64,000 bases of DNA, taken from Dastarcus helophoroides. Its lineage: Eukaryota; Arthropoda; Insecta; Coleoptera; Bothrideridae. This document shows positions 21,780 through 32,535 of this stretch, one piece after another. Position 1 is the stretch's first letter; each line of letters opens with the position of its first letter. Location: the NCBI GenBank assembly GCA_028583605.1, contig CM053327.1:36076626-36140625 (forward strand). Reading direction: 5' to 3'. A model generated the notes under the pieces. That model was not told where the DNA came from. It made no database searches and worked only from the letters and a program-made list of their open reading frames with translations. Both the position numbers and the translations under genes were made by a program.

Positions 21780-22843
21780 GTCAAACCTAACCACTACATT
21801 TTGAGAAAAAAGTTTAAATGTCCAGAGAAGCTTAAAATTAATAAAAACAAATTTGAAGTTAACGAGAAATTATGAGAAAAATTCGAACATTTTAAGATAA
21901 ACTAGAATAGTTATTTATGATACAAGTGTTAAAAGTGACATTTTATTTTGTGAGTGGGGAGTATTGCGGAACGAGCGTAGCGAGTGGAGCAACCCCACGA
22001 ACAAAATAAAATCACTTTTAACAAGTGTATGATACAATATTTTTTGTAAAACTGTTAAATTAAAAAAGAAAATCTAGGGTTAAATTTCCGATTTATTGTT
22101 TGCGTGTTGAATTACATAATTGACAATTACATCTGACAATCAAGTCAGATGCTGGATAGAGTGTAACTAAGTAAAACAATTGTAAGTTGTTTAATGTTTA
22201 TTAGTAACCACAATTGAACCTGTCCTAAAATATTTTAAATTTTATGGCTAATAAACATGAATTTTGAAGAAAAGATTGGAAATTAATGCAATTTTATTAT
22301 TCCACCAGATGTTGAAGAAACAGCAAATACATCAACTGAGATTTATTGCTCCAGAAATCGGGACAAAAATATGATGGTATGAAATAAAGAATCTAGCGGA
22401 TAACTTCACTCAAAATATATTTTTGAATTACGTCGAAGGAAACTCTAAGTTTTGGAATCTCTTTATGATAAAAGCTAGTTTTCAAATCAAGAACAACTAG
22501 GATATAAGCAAGTATTAAAACAAGCGTACAAGATTTTTGTGAATGAAGCTCCAGACCAAATATGTAGTAAAAAGTTGCGTCAAACTAAAAGCAACATCTG
22601 TCCTAGTTTTGCATGGATTACTAGCATAAATATCTCTGGAATTACTTCTCAGGAAAACTAAAATAAGTAACCCTTCAGCTTGTAATAGTAATATTAATAT
22701 TATAAATAAATAATTTATAACTATTTAAATATGTTTTAATGTTTGGAAACAATATTACACAATAATCAAGGACCAGTCCGTTTAGCCAAAAAAAAATCTT
22801 TCTAATTTTTTCAGTACAGCTTTCCATTTAATACTGCATATTG
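21780..22843. other. Non-coding with a ~34-bp inverted repeat
   Basis: An imperfect inverted repeat (21,918-21,951 and 22,001-22,035, core AAAATAAAATCACTTTTAAC) surrounds a less AT-rich core containing GAACGAGCGTAGCGAGTGG. Related AGTGTTAAAAG and TTTTACAAAAA motifs recur inverted near 23,050-23,215, so parts of 21.9-23.2 kb may be one larger DNA element with nested insertions. A fragment of the family B end (AAGGACCAGTCC) is at about 22,768. No gene seen. Confidence 0.45.
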
Positions 22844-22851
22844 CTATATAT

Positions 22852-23047
22852 CAGTGTTTCCTAAATAGTGGGTCGCAACCCGGCCCCGGGCCATAAAAAC
22901 TAAAATACCAGGTTGCAAAATTGTCTTCATACTCACAAATGATTAGTTCTTGTACATTAAAATGTAATTAAAACATCTTTTAGTGGATCGGGAAGGGGAA
23001 ATATTAAAAACAACCGGGTCAGGGCAAAAAAAGTTTGGGAAACGCTG
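22852..23047. mobile_element. hAT-type MITE (196 bp)
   Basis: The left end is CAGTGTTTCCTAAA and the right end complements CAGCGTTTCCCAAA. Near-identical 8-bp flanks CTATATAT (22,844-22,851) and CTATATTT (23,048-23,055) form the target duplication. The ends resemble the Charlie/hobo type. No coding sequence. Confidence 0.75.
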
Positions 23048-23055
23048 CTATATTT

Positions 23056-23435
23056 ACTTTTAACACTAGTGCGAAAAAACTTTATCGCACTAGTGTTAAA
23101 AGTATTTTTGACACGTATCATTATAAAAGTCAATTTTTAGTTCACTTATCGATGAACTTAAAATGTCACTTTTACTGACAGTTTTACAAAAAGTTATTAT
23201 TTACTTTTACTATAAACTTTCAAGTTTGTAAAGGTCAAGTTTAATCATGAAATTTCAATAAGTTTTCGAAAATTTCGAGATTAAAATTAAAATTTTGAAT
23301 TTTTTAATAAATAATGTTTTTATTTTGTTAGAAACTTTCTAAAAAACCTGAATTTTTTCAAAGTTTTTGGGTGAAACTGATTTTTTTTATATGGTAATTT
23401 GGAACCTTACCAACGCTATTAGTAGCTATTAGTAG
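23056..23435. other. Non-coding with a 17-bp inverted repeat
   Basis: Complementary arms around TTAACACTAGTGCGA (about 23,050-23,095) form a hairpin. The remainder is AT-rich and featureless until the 51-bp insertion at 23,436. Confidence 0.5.
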
Positions 23436-23486
23436 AAAAAAAAACATAATATTTCCGGTCAAGAAGGGTCTACCATGAAGAATAAA
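23436..23486 (+). mobile_element. 51-bp minimal copy of the hammerhead retroelement family
   Basis: It contains only the terminal motif (A-run, CATAATATTTCCGGTC, GGGTCTACCATGAAG, AATAAA) and is flanked by the 11-bp duplication GCTATTAGTAG (23,425-23,435 and 23,487-23,497). A copy reduced to one terminus but carrying its own target duplication implies target-primed reverse transcription starting at this end and aborting almost at once. Confidence 0.8.
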
Positions 23487-23760
23487 GCTATTAGTAGCTT
23501 CAAATTTTTAAAATCTAAAATACTAGAATTTGTTAAAATCTGGTTTTTTTACTTTTTTCCTAAAATTCCAAATTTAGAATCAAAGTATCGACTTTATTTC
23601 GACCTTAATTTCAAACTGTCGAGTTTTATCAAAATTGTGAGTTCTAAGGTTAAAACTTCGAAAAAAAAGAAGCAAAACAAAATTTCACCTTAATAAGAAA
23701 ATTTTAACTTTAATCAGTAAATTTTAACCTTCATTACTTACAAGATTTAACTTTAAAACT

Positions 23761-24226
23761 TTTATTCTTCATGGTATACCCTTATTGACCGGAAATACGT
23801 TTTTTTTTTCAATTTATTTAACATTTCTTCGGCCCAGTTTGGAAATATTTAAATTGTTGTAGTTTGTTGACAATGTTCTAAACAGTTTTTGAAATGCGGC
23901 TGATATTTAAATTTATTGAAAACGTCACCTCATGACAGTTCACAAATTAAGAGGTTAGTTTATTTTATATAGAATAGGAATAATGAAAAATAAGAGACCA
24001 AAAATTAGATATCGAAAAAAAAAATTTTTTGATCTCCTATTTTTCATTATTCCTATTTTATGTAAAATAAACTAATCTCTTAATTGTTAACTGTCATGAG
24101 GTGACGTTTTCAATAAATTTAAATATCACGTTGTCGCATTTCAAAAACTGTTTAGAAAATTGTCAACAAACCATAAACATTTAAATATTTCCAAACTGGG
24201 CCGAAGAAATGTTAAATAAATTTTAA
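23761..24226 (-). mobile_element. Fold-back copy of the hammerhead family without the ribozyme
   Basis: Begins with the complement of the family end (TTTATTCTTCATGG). It then consists of two near-identical inverted arms of ~200 bp (23,811-24,012 and 24,025-24,226) meeting at an A/T-rich centre. The hammerhead and central segment are absent. Target duplications are unclear: an imperfect TTTAAAACT-like repeat lies at both edges. Confidence 0.75.
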
Positions 24227-24964
24227 AAAATTTTAAACTTTTGGTAAAAAGAAACTTAAGAGTTTATGAAATATGTTTATCAATTCCCGAATTAAAAAAG
24301 GTTAACTCAAAATTGTAATAAAATTTTGAATCCTCAACATTTGCTTAAAAAATCAAAGTTTCTAGAAAAATGAAAATCTCCTTAGTTATTAAATTTTAAT
24401 CTTTGACGTTTTCCACTTTTAATTAGAATTTGACCATTTCAAAGAACGATGATAGTTTTCTCTTTAACAGGCTATTTTTATCTTAAAAAAATTAAAATTT
24501 CAAATTTGAAGTTGGATTCTTTAGAACATAATAAAATTTCGAAAATAACTTTGAAATATTTGCTCCAAATTTCCTGAAAACTTGAAAATGTCTAAAAAGA
24601 ATTCGAAATTTTAATAAATGATTGTAAAGGGAGATTTGACTTTTTTCCGAAATTTTTAAATTTTTTTAAAAATCTTATATTTAAATTGATTTTTTTTTCT
24701 AAAATTTCTACTTAAACATGAAATGTAGACTTTTTTTAAAATTATGTCTTTTTTTTAATTATGACTTTTTTTTGATATGTAGGCCGTACTCTCTAAATTC
24801 AATTGTTTAAAAGACTCATAATTACCGGAAATAGTTGAAAACTTGAGAAATTTTTATTTATGAAAGAATTGTTTTTTCGAACTTTAATCATTGATTGAAT
24901 TTTTTTTTATTAGAACGGTGCAATTGTTTCCCCTAAATTTGAATGATTTCCTAGAAATATTGAA
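24227..24964. other. AT-rich low-complexity non-coding DNA
   Basis: No gene, RNA or element terminus recognised; degenerate A/T runs only. Confidence 0.5.
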
Positions 24965-24976
24965 TTGAAACAGGAC

Positions 24977-25421
24977 TATTCTTCATTCTTACTGACCGGA
25001 AATATTATGTTTTTTTCAATTTATTTAACATTTCTTTGGCCCAGTTTGGAAATATTTAAATTTTTATGGTTTGTTGACAATTTTCTAAACAGTTTTTGAA
25101 ATGCGACTACCTGATATTTAAATTTATTGAAAACGTCACTTCATCACAGTTCACAAATTAAGAGGTTAGTTTATTTTACATAGAATAGGAATAATGAAAA
25201 ATAGGAGACCAAAAATTAGATAAGGAAAAAATAAAAATTTGTTTTTTTTGATAATTAGGAAAATACAAAAAATAAATAAAAAAGGTTGTAGCACTGGACA
25301 TCGATGTTTCGCTCTCATTTGAGCTCGTCAGCAGTGCATAACATGGAAAGGGAACAATGAGGAAGAAATACTTAAAAATAATTTTTTTTTAAATATAAAA
25401 AAGAAAAAAAACAAAAAAAAC
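24977..25421 (-). mobile_element. Hammerhead-bearing retroelement, copy 2 (445 bp)
   Basis: It is flanked by a 12-bp duplication with one mismatch, TTGAAACAGGAC (24,965-24,976) and TTGAAAGAGGAC (25,422-25,433). Read on the minus strand, an A/T-rich leader is followed by GTATTTCTTCC, the hammerhead (25,337-25,291), the family arm and the conserved but mutated 3' end at the left edge. Unlike copy 1 it has a single arm, so it shows the simple order hammerhead, arm, 3' end. Confidence 0.75.
25291..25337 (-). ncRNA. Type I hammerhead ribozyme, copy 2
   Basis: All 47 bases match the copy at 20,388-20,434, with flanking identity on both sides. Cleavage is predicted between 25,297 and 25,296 on the minus strand. 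It lies in the sense orientation of its element, about 300 bp before the 3' end. Confidence 0.9.
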
Positions 25422-25433
25422 TTGAAAGAGGAC

Positions 25434-25640
25434 ATTAAAAAAATGGTCAAGTTTTAACCCACACTTTTAAGAAAGTAGTCAAAATATTTAAAAAATAACT
25501 CTTAATTTATGTAAAAAAAATCTAAAGGTTTCATTTTAATCATAACAGTTTGACTTTCAACTCCATCGAGTAACTTCTCCAAACTTAAAATACTTAGTAT
25601 AAGTCAGAATTTTGCAACTTAATACTTTTTTTTTAAATTT
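25434..25640. other. AT-rich non-coding
   Basis: Nothing recognisable; leads into the 484-bp tandem repeat. Confidence 0.5.
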
Positions 25641-27090
25641 TAAATTCTTTGCAAAATTTTAAAATTGTTCTTTTCTTTTCCTGAAAATTTTACTTCACAT
25701 TCAGATGTAGACGTTTTTTTGTAAAAATATTAACTCCGAGTGTTTCTAAATTCATGCGACAAAATTCAGAAGGTGATTGCTCGTATGAAATTAAGATGGG
25801 TCTTTCCTATAACAAAATTTCCTCAGCCCACCCCTTTCCGAGATATCACCCTTAAAAGATGGTGACTAAAATTGAGTTTTTATTTTTTTTCTAAAATTTC
25901 AGTAAAGCTAGAAACTTGAAATTCTGTAATTTTCGTGCACTCGCAAAGGACTAACCACAGGTATTTTTTCAATGTTCCTGTTACCATTATACGGGGGTGA
26001 AATTAGCAACCCTTACGTTATTTCATATCAAAACTTTTTTTCGAGATGAAGTTTTATGAAATAAAATTTAACTTAAAATCCTTGTTTTATTTAAAACTTT
26101 TTTTTATTTAATTTTAAATTCTTTGCAAAATTTTAAAATTGTTCTTTTCTTTTCCTGAAAATTTTACTTCACATTCAGATGTAGAAGTTTTTTTGTCAAA
26201 ATATTAACTTCGCTTTATACAGAGTGTTTCTAAATTCATGCGACAAAATTCAAAAGTTGATTGCTCGTATGAAATTAAGATGGGTCTTTCCTACAACAAA
26301 ATTTCCTCAGCCCACCCCTTTCCTAGATATCACCCTTAAAACATGGTAACTAAAATTGAGTTTTTATTTTTTTTTTCTAAAATTTCAGTAAAGCTAGAAA
26401 CTTGAAATTATGTAATTTTCGTGTACTCGCAAAGGACTAACCACGGGTATTTTTTCAATGTTCCTGTTACATTATACGGGGGTGAATTAGCAACCCTTAC
26501 GTTATTTCATATCAAAACTTTTTTTCGAGATGAAGTTTTATGAAATAAAATTTAACTTAAAATCCTTGTTTTATTTAAAACTTTTTTTATTTAATTTTAA
26601 ATTCTTTGCAAAATTTTAAAATTGTTCTTTTCTTTTCCTGAAAATTTTACTTCACATTCAGATGTAGACGTTTTTTTGTAAAAATATTAACTCCGCTTTA
26701 TACAGAGTGTTTCTAAATTCATGCGACAAAATTCAGAAGGTGATTGCTCGTATGAAATTAAGATGGGTCTTTCCTATAACAAAATTTCCTCAGCCCACCC
26801 CTTTCCGAGATATCGCCCTTAAAAGATAGTAACTAAAATTGAGATTTTATTTTTTTTCTAAAATTTCAGTAAAGCTAGAAACTTGAAATTCTGTAATTTT
26901 CGTGCACTCGCAAAGGACTAACCACGGGTATTTTTTCAATGTTCCTGTTACATTATACGGGGGTGAAATTAGCAACCCTTACGTTATTTCATATCAAAAC
27001 TTTTTTTCGAGATGAAGTTTTATGAAATAAAATTTAACTTAAAATCCTTGCTTTATTTAAAACATTTTTTTATTCTTAATTTTTTTTTCC
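25640..27090 (+). repeat. ~484-bp tandem repeat, about 2.8 units
   Basis: The motif GAGTGTTTCTAAATTCATGC recurs at 25,738, 26,222 and 26,705 (spacing 484 and 483). The units are highly similar throughout, including GATTGCTCGTATGAAATTAA and TCGCAAAGGACTAACC. Units 2 and 3 are preceded by TATACA, giving a transposon-like end TATACAGAGTGTTTC. No coding capacity. Confidence 0.85.
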
Positions 27091-27556
27091 CAAAATCAAT
27101 AGCTGCAGAGAAAAAAATAAACACCATAATTTATAATTTTTTTAATACATTGAGTGGAAAACAGTAAAGATGTAAAATGTAATACGATTGATAATAAATG
27201 GTTTGTAATTAAAAACAAGGTAGATGTGGCCATTTCCAGCATTCTCGAAAAAAAGTTTTGATATGAAATAAAATAAGGGTTGCTAATTTCACCCTCGTAT
27301 AATGTAACAGGAATATTGAAAAAATACCCGTGGTTAGTCCTTTGCGAGAGCACGAAAATTACAGAATTTCAAGTTTCTAGCTTCACTAAAATTTTAGAAA
27401 AACAAATAAAAACTCAATTTTAGTCACCATCTTTCAAGGGTGATATTTCGGAAAGGGGTGGGCTGAGGAAATTTTGTTATATGAAGAACCCATCTTAATT
27501 TCACACGAGCAATCACCTCCTGAATTTTGTGGCATGAATTTAGAAACACCTGTATA
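26698..27556. mobile_element. Fold-back DNA element with ~320-bp inverted arms
   Basis: The last tandem unit (26,698-27,020) is repeated inverted at about 27,235-27,556, ending GAAACACCTGTATA, the complement of the TATACAG(A/G)GTGTTTC end. The spacer of ~215 bp is unrelated to the arms. Long inverted arms with left-side tandem reiteration resemble fold-back elements. The superfamily is not determined. Confidence 0.65.
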
Positions 27557-28108
27557 TTACTTTTATAAACATTTTATGTTTAAACTTAAAAAGTGTTAAC
27601 ATTATTTCTAAATAGTTAAGCACAAAATTTTGAAATCTAAAATTTTTAATTTTATATTCTATTTATTCTAAAAGTTACAGTTTCTACACTTTCTAAAAAA
27701 AATTGACTTCGTACTCGAAATTTCAACCTAAATCGAAATTTTAATTTGATATTTTTTTTTAAATTTCATATCCTTTTTTGAAATTTGGACTTTTGTTTCG
27801 AGATTCCCAAAATATGTTCTTTCTTTTAAATAAAAAATTAAAAATGAGTCACTCGGAGCTGAACTAGAAACCGAAAACCGGAAAAACCCGTTATTTTTTC
27901 GGAGCGAAAACCAATACTGAACCTATATAATTTTTTTCCGGAAGGAAAAGCGAAAACCGAAACGAAAATAATAACGATTCGAAGCCCTGGTATGTTCCAT
28001 GTAACTGAGAGGACTAAAGTAGAGAATGCTGAAATCCAAATCTTGGGTTAATCAAAATCGAGATGCGCAAATTAACCGTTAAACCAAAATAAAAATTGTC
28101 ATTAGTAA
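27557..28108. other. Non-coding, with a fragment of the CCGAAAACCGG repeat
   Basis: 27,858-27,990 matches the dispersed repeat at 14,540-14,710 and carries its other end (ATTCGAAGCCCTGG). The remainder is AT-rich and featureless. Confidence 0.5.
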
Positions 28109-28110
28109 TA

Positions 28111-28718
28111 CAGTTAAACCCCCCTATACTACCCTCCAGATACCTAATTCCTTATACAACGAACTTTTTCACGAAACGCAGCATTTTAAGTAAATTTACA
28201 CTTAGAGTTACCTTCATTTAACGAACGCAATACCTCCATACATCGAGTTTTTAAACCAACATTTTCCAAGGCTTTATTGGTTTTTAAGTGCTTCTGTTCA
28301 GAAAAATTTCTTAATTTTTGGGATAACCATACTATTGACGTTAAGTTTTTTATTGCCTTCGGTTCAAAAAAAGTTCCTAATTTTTGAGATACCCCATGCT
28401 AATGAATTTGTTTGCCTGTTAGCACAAAAAAGATTTTCTTTTTTAATTGATTTATTGCGTCAGAATAATAAAAGGAGTAAAATTGCAAAAAAATTTCGAA
28501 GAAAAACTTTAATCTTCAGCGAAAAAGTTCAATTGATCAATAGGGTTTATAACCACGGTTTAAAAAAAGGAACATTTCCAACAAATTTGAAATTCCTGCA
28601 AGCTTATGATTGTTCACATATGATTTGTGTATTTTTAATGGTAACTCCCTATAACGAAAACCTCTCTATAACGAATTTTTTGTAGTATTTAGGAAGTCGC
28701 TATAGGAAGGTTCGACTG
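28111..28718 (+). mobile_element. Tigger/pogo-type deletion derivative (608 bp)
   Basis: The left end CAGTTAAACCCCCCTATACT and the right end (complement of CAGTCGAACCTTCCTATAGC) form pogo-like inverted termini. The left flank is TA; the right flank is TG, probably a mutated TA. Within it, about 28,440-28,600 encodes FRRKTLIFSEKVQLINRV, which matches the start of a CENP-B/pogo N-terminal helix-turn-helix domain. The DDE catalytic core is absent, so this is an internal-deletion remnant. Confidence 0.65.
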
Positions 28719-29670
28719 TGAATAAAAGAAAGAAGCACTTTGCAAATTACACTTTTTTGACATGGTTTTATTAACTTTCGAAATGTTTTCTATTTGTCTA
28801 ATCAGTAAGTTGGGTCCAATTCTCTGTATGACAACCTCAAAGCTCGCTTCCTCGTTGTATCTATGCTGCATTACCTTTATATTAATTTATTCGAACGGAT
28901 ACTCCCCAAGTGGGTTCTGTTGCTGTGGCAATGTGTTGCCCAGAAATTAAACAAGTTTCAATTTCCGAGCAAAATAAATAGTTGAGGCAAAAGTGCCAAA
29001 GTGAGCACTAGAGCAATCGGTTCAAAAAAAGTCTTAATTTTTGAGTTACCCCATGCTAATGAATTTGTTTGCCTGTTAGCACAAAAAAGATTTACTTTTT
29101 CAATTGATTCATTGCGTCAGAAGAATAAAAAAAGTAAAATTGCAAACAAAATGTCGAAGAACTTTAATGCTCAGCGAAAATGTTCAATTGATCAATAGTG
29201 TTTATAATCACGGTTTAAAAAAAGGAACATTTCCAACAAATTTGAAATTATTGCAAGCATATGACCGTTTACATATGATTCGTGTATTTTTAATGGTACC
29301 TCCCTATAACGACAATCTCTCTATAAGGAATTTTTTGTAGTATTTAGGAAGTCGCTATAGGAAGGTTCGACTGTGACTAAAAGAAAGAAGCACTTTGCAA
29401 ATTACACTTTTTTGACATGGTTTTATTAACTTTCGAAATGTTTTCTATTTGTCTAATCAGTAAGTTGGATCCAATTCTCTGTATGACAACCTCAAAGCTC
29501 GCTTCCTCGTTGTATCTATGCTGCATTACCTTTATATTAATTTATTCGAACGGATACTCTCCAAGTGGGTTCTGTTGCTGTGGCAATGTGTTGCCCAGAT
29601 ATTAAACAAGTTTCAATTTCCGAGCAAAATAAATAGTTGAGGCAAAAGTGCCAAAGTGAGCACTAGAGCA
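28361..29670. repeat. ~655-bp tandem duplication covering part of the Tigger remnant and its flank
   Basis: Unit 1 (28,361-29,015) and unit 2 (29,019-29,670) are near-identical. Each holds the right part of the Tigger remnant plus ~300 bp of flank. Both flanks keep a 62-codon frame (28,762-28,950 and 29,417-29,605) differing at two residues, and an antisense frame of similar size. I cannot say whether either frame is real. The duplication boundaries cut inside the transposon, so it arose after that insertion. Confidence 0.8.
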
Positions 29671-32487
29671 AAATATAAACCGCAACTAATTCCAATAACA
29701 ATAATAAGCCAGCGACCATATAGACCCGAGAAAAGTTAATAATGAAAATCGTTCTAATGCAGCTCGGCGGCGGTAACATTATGCAGGGAAACGGCGAAAA
29801 GGGGCGGAGGGATGACTGTCAGGGCCGGGAACAAGTGACCGCAGAAGGCGACAGCTGGCGTTCGGTTATGAACCTGCCGAAAGCCGGGGCTTTAATCCGC
29901 CAACTGTATTCAACTCCACTCTAAATAACCTAAGCGGAGTGTTTTCTCTTCGGTTGTCGATATTGGTTTTCAAGGAGTATTTAATAACGGCTCCTTTTGT
30001 TGCCGGTTCTCTCCTGCTGCCATTACATCCAACTAAACCACTAAAATGCTACTTCTTGGCTCGAGATATTGCAACGCGTAATATGTAAGCTTCATGAATT
30101 TATACACTTTCTGCTCGGTTGGTAACTCTGCGCTTTCAAGGAATTTCAAGCTTGGAATTTAAAGTTGTCTCATTATTGATTCTGGAGCAATCATCGAAAA
30201 AGGGGAATTTCATTCGAATTTCGTTCTATGTCTCTGTGTACCCGATTTTCTTATTATTTACCCCATTTGCGGACCCTCATAGTTTTCAGATTAGAACTCC
30301 TGAAATCTGTACTGGTATCAATTAAAAGAAGAATGATAATCACTTATTTAATACGTCTTCCTCTTGAAAACGAATCAGTTTTTTAATATTGTTCGCTATT
30401 AGGAAGCTCTAATCACATAAGCATCTATCGAACATCTGTGTGTCTGCAAAAATGCATTTTTCTCTACTTTAATTTTTTTTAGATATTCTCTGCATCTTTT
30501 TTGCGAATTAGTGTTATTGTTATCTTTTATTGACTTTGTCTTCGCCAGTTACCCCTTCCACAAATCTAGATCTTCTGCAACTTTCTATTAAGGATTGGCA
30601 GATTGCCCCAAGCAGCGATAGCGTTTTTTTCTAAAAATATATACATATATATTTTTGAACTCCCAACTTTAAATCGAAATTCTGATAAAATATACATCCA
30701 AAATGCAAGCAAAAATAAATAAAATCACCACAGTTTTCATCATTGTTTATGGGCGCCGTAGCGCGTTCAGTTGATTCAAGTTGGTGTTCCAAACAGTAAC
30801 AATGTTGAAGTTTGTCGACTGTCTAGTATTTCTGTTTTATACATCAGGTGTCATCAAGTTTCAGATAGCACTGTCACAATATCGATTAAGTTTAACCAGC
30901 TTTCGATATTAAGCTCCAGCCGGTGATCCTCTGTGGCAGTTTTATTGAAGCCGATGCTGTGGAAGTTTGTCACCGTCCGCTTGGACCTTAGAAATGGGGA
31001 AGGTCAATCGTATTGCTCCCTCAAAGATCATTTATAAAGTTTGTCGTTTCCTGTCGTGAACTCGTATTTGAAACATTATTTAATAAATGGGGGATTTCTT
31101 GTACCGATTGATAAATACTTCAAGGGTATAAACGAGAGGCGAAATTTGTCATTTATAAGTTCTCAAGCAACAGGTGAATTTTAAATAAGTAAAAAAACAA
31201 CCATCAGATGCTAGTTCGATTTGTTTTATGATGGCATAAGCTACAATTTATGAATTTATTAAGCCTTTTCGTTACTGAAGTTGAAAGGATGGTTTTCCAC
31301 GTCGAAAAATAAATAATTAAACTAATTAAGTCGAAATCGAGCTTCTTTTCTTAACTCTGAGAAGCCCACCAGTCTGCTGTCTGTACATATTTCCAAAACT
31401 GGTAAAAATTTCAAAATGTATCAATAAAAAGCAATAATTAAGCGACACTTCCTTCGTCTTCAGGTTCTTAAGTTTGGTAAACCAATTGACTACCAATTAA
31501 GATTGTGAAGTCGTAACGTCTTCATATGGCTCCTCTTCCAATTTAAAACTTTTGGTTGTTATTCATTGTGCCCTGCTTCTCGGCCATTTGTAAAAGAAAA
31601 CAACGCAAGTGTCGCTTTAGTTTTGCGTGATAAATTACAGCGTATGATGAAGTGCGGGTTAAAGGTCGCTCTGGGACAAAGACTGTCACTGGCGTTGATG
31701 AAGGTTGTCACTTGTCAGCGAGCCGCTTCGGCCCTATATAATATTAGTGAGCGTTATACCGCAAACACGCGAACGTTATTAGGAACAAAGGAAATCAACA
31801 AGCCATTTGTATTAATTTACCTTTTAGGCTTCTAAAGTATTTCGACCCATATTTCGGGTAGCCGGGTTTGGACTTAAGCATTTAATGAACCGACCCCGCA
31901 AACATAACGGAGATTATTATATGTTTATCACTTGTTCCACTTAGTTTGGGATACACTGACGTGCTTTCATTTAACTTCAGATTTTCCCTTCCAATTTCAT
32001 AGTGTAAATTATACCGGATAGGCCTTACGTGAAATTTGCGACAATGAAATTTATATGAGCACAAAAGCCTCTCTCATCCGGGAAAATAATTTGGGCCTAT
32101 GAAATAGTTAGCTGCGTCTTAGACGAAGCACATTATTTCTCGGGGAACTGCCTTTGATTTCATACTTTACTTGAACATATTGTTCTGGATAGAACTATTA
32201 GGGAATTAGTCAAATTATCTATATTATTCTAATCTTGTAATGTGGCAACAAACAGTCTTTGTCTACGAAGATTATTCTTTAGGATAATCTTCCTCTAAGG
32301 ATATCTTCATCTGCCAAACTATTCCTTTAGATGCCTCTTTACCTAGAAATTGGGAAGCTTTCAATTTAGAATCATAAGCTAGGTAAGAACTTCATTTACC
32401 AAAAACGATTATTTGGAAAATATTTTTCTGGTAATTTTCTAATGGACAGTTTGTTACCTAGAAAGGTTCTTTATCAAAATAATTCAT
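29671..32487. other. Largely non-repetitive non-coding DNA
   Basis: No host exon could be recognised. A GC-rich patch at about 29,755-29,925 (60-aa frame at 29,742-29,924) and another around 31,560-31,760 stand out from the AT-rich surroundings. They could be conserved non-coding or promoter sequence, but no motif supports a specific call. Confidence 0.45.
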
Positions 32488-32535
32488 ACCTAAAGTAAGG
32501 CGTCTTCTTCATAAAGAAGACGCCTTACTTTAGGT
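32488..32535. repeat. Perfect 22-bp palindrome
   Basis: Arms 32,488-32,509 and 32,514-32,535 are exact reverse complements (core AAAGTAAGGCGTCTTCTT) with a 4-base CATA loop. It sits at the left edge of the composite satellite. Confidence 0.9.

Noticed and set aside
28700..28720. GGTTCGACTG resembling a tRNA T-arm
   Set aside because: It is the right terminus of the Tigger-like element; no acceptor, D or anticodon arms are present.
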